A stretch of 64,000 nt of DNA from Macrostomum hystrix (lineage: Eukaryota; Platyhelminthes; Macrostomidae), in contig CATNEN010000033.1 of the NCBI GenBank assembly GCA_950097015.1, forward strand, positions 2,604,001 to 2,668,000, given 5' to 3'. This document shows positions 60,202-64,000 of this stretch, one piece after another. The notes under the pieces were generated by a model. It saw only the letters and a list, made by a program, of their open reading frames with translations, ran no database searches and was not told where the DNA came from. Position 1 is the first letter of the stretch. Each line of letters begins with the position of its first letter. The position numbers and the translations under genes were made by a program.

Positions 60202-62643
60202 ATGGACAAGTCTCTTCGATCGATCGGAAACATTGCCAGTTCCAAAAGGACTATATTGAAGCCGCGTCAAGGCGTTGACTATGTATGTCATGTCGATCCA
60301 ACGCACATTATTAAGGCATCAAGAATTAGGCAACATTTTTTTAGGAAGCATGAAGCTCAGATGTTGGAATATGCTTCCTTTGATGACCTTAGAGAGGAGT
60401 TAATTTCATTCAACGAAAAGCGATTTGGTAAGCTGCATAAAGTTAAGAGGAATACCGACAAATCAACAAAGCGACAAGGCAAGGATTACAGGTGCCACTT
60501 AGACAAGTGTCATTTAATAAAAAAATCCAGATTTCTAGAACACTACAAGCTATTTCATGCCGACGAGCTCAGATCTGAGGGCCGCAAGAGTCTCATTGAA
60601 AAAAGTAAGAGATTTACTATCCAGTTTCTTGCTGCCGAAGATGCACAGAGTTCTACTACACAGATGCCGAGGGACTGTGAACTGCAGAAGTCGCTTGATG
60701 TCGAAAACTCAACTGAATCGACAGATGAAGATAAAGAAGAACATCTGATAGCCACATCTTCAAATGCAGTTGGTGTTTGTCCACGCTGTGAAATCCCTGT
60801 GACTAACATTTCAAGCCACCTGAAAAACTGGCACAAAATGAGCTCCGAAGAAGCAAAAGAGTGCATTGCTGGAGTGAAGGAGAAAATCGTCTCGTCATAT
60901 GTTTCAAGTAGCTGGATGGCGAAATCTGCGCACGCTAGTTCATCTGCTGCAGCTGAAGAAGAATGGAGTTCTGAGCCAACTTCGGAAAGTTTCTACAATC
61001 ATCTAAGGTTGTTTAGTGGTGGGAAATTTGCCGAGTCAACTGCTAAGCAGTCACGAAGGTCTCTCGATAAAATTATGTCGGTTCTTGGAGTTGTTCGACC
61101 ACTAGAGATTATTAGAGAGAAGCATCGCTCTCAAATAACCGTCTTCCTAACTGGCAAATCCAATTCATTCTCCGACGGCACGAAGTCCTACGTTGAAGGA
61201 TTAAAGCGCTTTGGCCAATATCTAAAGAGCTCATTCTCAAGGCTTGTTTCCAGCAACGGATTGTCAAGTGACTTAGAATCATTTCTATGCACATGTCATA
61301 GTTACGGAAAGTCCAGAGTCCGCGACAAAAAAATCGCCGAAGCAAAGCGCAGGCGCAAATTAGACAAGAGCCTTCTTTCTGTGAACGAACTAAATGTTTG
61401 CTTAAACGTCCTTGAGTTCTTTCGAAAAGCCGCCGAATCGACGTCTGTTGGATCTCAACAGCATCTTTTGTTCCTTGGCCTTCACTTCATTTTCGGCAAA
61501 GCAAACTTTCATCGCGCGGACGCTGTGTCGAACGCAAAGATGGAGCAATTTTTCGAGTGGAAGAGGGATTTGGAGAACGATCCCGATGCCATGTTTGAGG
61601 TTGTGGACCATAAAACCTCGACACAAGGTGCTATTTTCGTATCTGTTTCTGAAGTTAAGGAAAGCTTGCTGGCCTATGGTGAGTTCAGGCTGAATTGTGG
61701 CGCTGTTCTCTCAGATTTTTTCTTCGATTACGGTCGTCAAGTCGCGGGCCACTCCTTTTCGACTTTCCTGCGTAGTCTACGCCGCACTTACCCGATCTTG
61801 AACGATCTGAAGCAGTTCGACGTCAAATTTTTTCGACACTTTTTCACCACAAAAGGTCGAGAGCACCTAAACGAAGAAAAGCAAAGTGTACTGCACAAGC
61901 GAATGAATCATACAAAGCAAGTAGCAGTGCAAAGCTACATGGCTACTACGTCTAGTCTAGCCAAAGAAGGTGAAAAAGTTGCAAAAGAGCTTTTCGATAT
62001 CGCTCTTTCAGAGCCATGCAAAGAAGTGAGCCAGGTGGCTCTAGAGTCTGAAGTCGAAGTGAGGACTCCTGAGTTTGTCAGTGAGGCACAGAATGCTGAT
62101 ATGAAGAAAAGTAAAACTGCAGCTAGCAAAGGTGCATCTAAGCGAGTTCACCTAAGCCGCCAGATCAGTACTAAAGTCCGCAAGAATCGAGCCAAGTCGC
62201 AGGATCCGAAGACCTTCAAAACTATTAATCATGGAAGACGTTCAAAGGCGCAAGCCATTTCAAGAATAGTATCATCACTAATTCATCCAAATGATCAGTC
62301 AACGCTAGTGCAGGAGCAGGAACAACCGCGAACGTTTGCAGAGGGTGACGTCGTCTTGGCAAAACTAAAAAGTTTTCCTTGGTGGCCAGCACTAGTTTGC
62401 CGCGAGCAAAAAAGTAACGCTTTTTCTCGCATTGCTTCCAGTGGCAATCATTTTCTGCATGTTCAGTTTTTCGAGGAACCACCTACTCGAGAGTGGATAA
62501 CTTACAAAAACGTGAAACCGTTTAGTCCGACTGACGCCTCTGCTGACTGCAGTAATGATCCTGTTCTGTTGGCGGGAATGAACTCAGCACGACAAAGCCT
62601 GATGTTAAGCAAAGTGAATCGACTAAATATAGCTAAGTCGTAG
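60202..62643 (+). CDS. Tyrosine recombinase with zinc fingers and C-terminal PWWP domain (813 aa)
   Basis: A predicted DNA-cutting and rejoining enzyme. Residues 29-50 and 98-119 are C2H2-like fingers (the first lacks the second Cys); a third, CPRC...H...H, is at about 191-214. A SAM-like core-binding region lies at about 263-335. Catalytic residues of the tyrosine-recombinase fold are in order: box A Arg in FHRADAVSN (about 437), Lys in DHKTSTQG (about 470), Arg-His in FFRHFFTT (about 543), His in MNH (about 569) and Tyr in QSYM (about 578). The H-to-Y spacing of nine matches the family. A basic Lys/Arg-rich linker precedes a PWWP domain (about 711-780: EGDVVLAKLKSFPWWPALV...FFEEPPTREW), which in other proteins reads methylated H3K36. 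The frame is open upstream to 60127. Crypton-like elements are the nearest class I can name; a domesticated host gene is possible. Confidence 0.8.
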   Translation: MDKSLRSIGNIASSKRTILKPRQGVDYVCHVDPTHIIKASRIRQHFFRKHEAQMLEYASFDDLREELISFNEKRFGKLHKVKRNTDKSTKRQGKDYRCHLDKCHLIKKSRFLEHYKLFHADELRSEGRKSLIEKSKRFTIQFLAAEDAQSSTTQMPRDCELQKSLDVENSTESTDEDKEEHLIATSSNAVGVCPRCEIPVTNISSHLKNWHKMSSEEAKECIAGVKEKIVSSYVSSSWMAKSAHASSSAAAEEEWSSEPTSESFYNHLRLFSGGKFAESTAKQSRRSLDKIMSVLGVVRPLEIIREKHRSQITVFLTGKSNSFSDGTKSYVEGLKRFGQYLKSSFSRLVSSNGLSSDLESFLCTCHSYGKSRVRDKKIAEAKRRRKLDKSLLSVNELNVCLNVLEFFRKAAESTSVGSQQHLLFLGLHFIFGKANFHRADAVSNAKMEQFFEWKRDLENDPDAMFEVVDHKTSTQGAIFVSVSEVKESLLAYGEFRLNCGAVLSDFFFDYGRQVAGHSFSTFLRSLRRTYPILNDLKQFDVKFFRHFFTTKGREHLNEEKQSVLHKRMNHTKQVAVQSYMATTSSLAKEGEKVAKELFDIALSEPCKEVSQVALESEVEVRTPEFVSEAQNADMKKSKTAASKGASKRVHLSRQISTKVRKNRAKSQDPKTFKTINHGRRSKAQAISRIVSSLIHPNDQSTLVQEQEQPRTFAEGDVVLAKLKSFPWWPALVCREQKSNAFSRIASSGNHFLHVQFFEEPPTREWITYKNVKPFSPTDASADCSNDPVLLAGMNSARQSLMLSKVNRLNIAKS

Positions 62644-62649
62644 TCTGTT

Positions 62650-63480
62650 TTTAACAATAACTCAACCTGTAGTACATTTTTTCACTTCTGGAATCGTCAA
62701 AATGGTTCCTGTACTTATTTGCACAGTAAAGGGAATATTAGAAACTCCAAACTAAAGCAAGCATAATTTCACTCATGCTGTATCCATAAAATCATGCTAA
62801 TCATTTAACTACCAAATTAGAAGCTCAAAATGGAGAAAAAAGTAGTGTCGTTTTTTGTCATGTGCCATTGATCGTGATTGCAATCACCAAGATACTCGTA
62901 ATTTTCTATGTTCGAAAAGTTCTGTTTTTGCGAGTTTAACACATTTTTTTAAACGTCTAAACTTTTCTAGCAAAGTTGCATAAAATATTTGATATTATAC
63001 GAGCTATTAGCTAAAATCCTAAGCGCTGACTGTGTAAAGCAATAAGTCAACGTTAATGAACCTAAAATTGTCTAAGGCTTCTAAGAAAAATTCACTAGCA
63101 TTCATGAGGCTTTTCACGAAGCGATTCCAGAACCAGAATTATACAAGAAAAATAGCGTTATAACTAATGACTGTTAATAACACGATAAAGCAAGAAGATT
63201 CGATTTTATACGATTTTTAGCCACTTTTATTATTATAGTCAATCTTTCTCAAAAGTTTCTGAATATCTCTCGACTATTTCTCATCTAGGTGCTGAAAAGT
63301 TATAATTGACAAAATGGTTCTGGTTCTGGAATCGGCACCGACAGTACGAAAAGCCTACTTGACATCGTTCAAGCAATCGCTAATAATTTACTAATTTACT
63401 GCTTTCGTTCCGTTTCGTTTTTCATAATGTATCTAATGGCGTTTCGTTTCGGGCTCAAATGCTTTTCGTAATCTCGTTCA
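62650..63480. other. AT-rich region downstream of the recombinase
   Basis: No terminal inverted repeat or duplicate of the upstream flank was recognised, as expected if the element is Crypton-like. No gene seen. Confidence 0.4.
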
Positions 63481-63484
63481 CTGG

Positions 63485-64000
63485 TTCTTTAATGTTTCAT
63501 TATATTTCATCATGTATTGAGCTCTAATTTTTGCGTCATCTCAATCACAGTTCTTTAATGTTTAATTATATTTCATCATGTATTGAGCTCTAATTTTTGC
63601 GTCATCTCAATCACAGTTCTTTAATGTTTCATTATATTTCATCATGTATTGAGCTCTAATTTTTGCGTTATCTCAATCACAGTTCTTTAATGTTTAATTA
63701 TATTTCATCATGTATTGAGCTCTAATTTTTGCGTCATCTCAATCACAGTTCTTTAATGTTTCATTATATTTCATCATGTATTGAGCTCTAATTTTTGCGT
63801 TATCTCAATCACAGTTCTTTAATGTTTCATTATATTTCATCATGTATTGAGCTCTAATTTTTGCGTCATCTCAATCACAGTTCTTTAATGTTTCATTATA
63901 TTTCATCATGTATTGAGCTCTAATTTTTGCGTCATCTCAATCACAGTTCTTTAATGTTTCATTATATTTCATCATGTATTGAGCTCTAATTTTTGCGTCA
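63485..64000. repeat. 66-bp tandem repeat running off the window end
   Basis: Nearly eight copies with core TTCTTTAATGTTTCATTATA and TTGAGCTCTAATTTTTGCGT. Units differ at two sites (TTTCATT/TTTAATT, GCGTC/GCGTT) in a mixed order. The array continues beyond position 64000. Confidence 0.97.

Overview
The window is eukaryotic, animal nuclear DNA. It has multi-exon genes with GC-rich exons and AT-rich flanks, canonical GT-AG introns plus one apparent U12-type AT-AC intron, and metazoan gene families (KIF28-like kinesin-3, FoxL1-like forkhead, Brat-type TRIM-NHL, cornichon-4, SLC52 riboflavin transporter). Tandem repeats and transposons are abundant. Acceptor-like AG sites lie 2-44 nt upstream of several start codons, which would fit spliced-leader trans-splicing. 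A free-living flatworm such as Macrostomum is my best guess, but this is an inference from style, not a proven assignment.

Layout. 0.26-0.6 kb: tRNA-derived SINE. 1.2-2.9 kb: small one-TM protein with a 23-bp minisatellite in its 3' region. 4.9-11.6 kb, minus strand: complete 14-exon kinesin-3 (about 990 aa) with SINE copies in its introns. 11.6-19 kb: mostly non-coding, with an intronless cornichon-4 at 13.7-14.1 kb and several minisatellites. 19.2-22.4 kb, minus: forkhead gene whose intron holds an 840-bp CCTR array. 22.9-26.2 kb: minisatellites. 27.3-32.9 kb, minus: TRIM-NHL gene (RING, B-box, coiled coil, Brat-type NHL). 34.0-36.9 kb, minus: an unrecognised three-exon gene of 208 aa. 37.6-46.0 kb: a transposon cluster of two Merlin/ISXO2-type elements, one deletion derivative and three copies of a MITE, all with exact 8-bp target duplications. 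One MITE is nested inside a Merlin copy, another splits a Merlin target duplication, and a 105-bp inverted-repeat pair surrounds one Merlin copy. 46.4-48.5 kb, plus: SLC52 riboflavin transporter. 51.3-53.2 kb: an unknown minus-strand ORF split by a 5'-truncated non-LTR retrotransposon. 53.3-54.8 kb: a P-like element with a THAP domain, 34-bp TIRs and an 8-bp duplication. 58.4-64 kb: a bicistronic-looking locus. ORF1 carries nine 20-aa repeats. ORF2 (813 aa) combines zinc fingers, a tyrosine-recombinase core and a C-terminal PWWP chromatin-reader domain. It is flanked by 57-bp and 66-bp tandem arrays.

The host genes are unrelated in function (transport, transcription, translational repression, ER export, vitamin uptake) and show no operon-like logic. 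The most novel item is the PWWP-tyrosine recombinase locus, which could be a Crypton-like mobile element, or a host gene derived from one, that uses a chromatin reader for targeting. Next come the U12 intron and the C-terminal CaaX box of the kinesin, and the stratified Merlin/MITE cluster. Most introns above about 700 bp in the host genes are dominated by a locus-specific minisatellite. Where the repeat unit is a multiple of three, this creates long spurious open frames.
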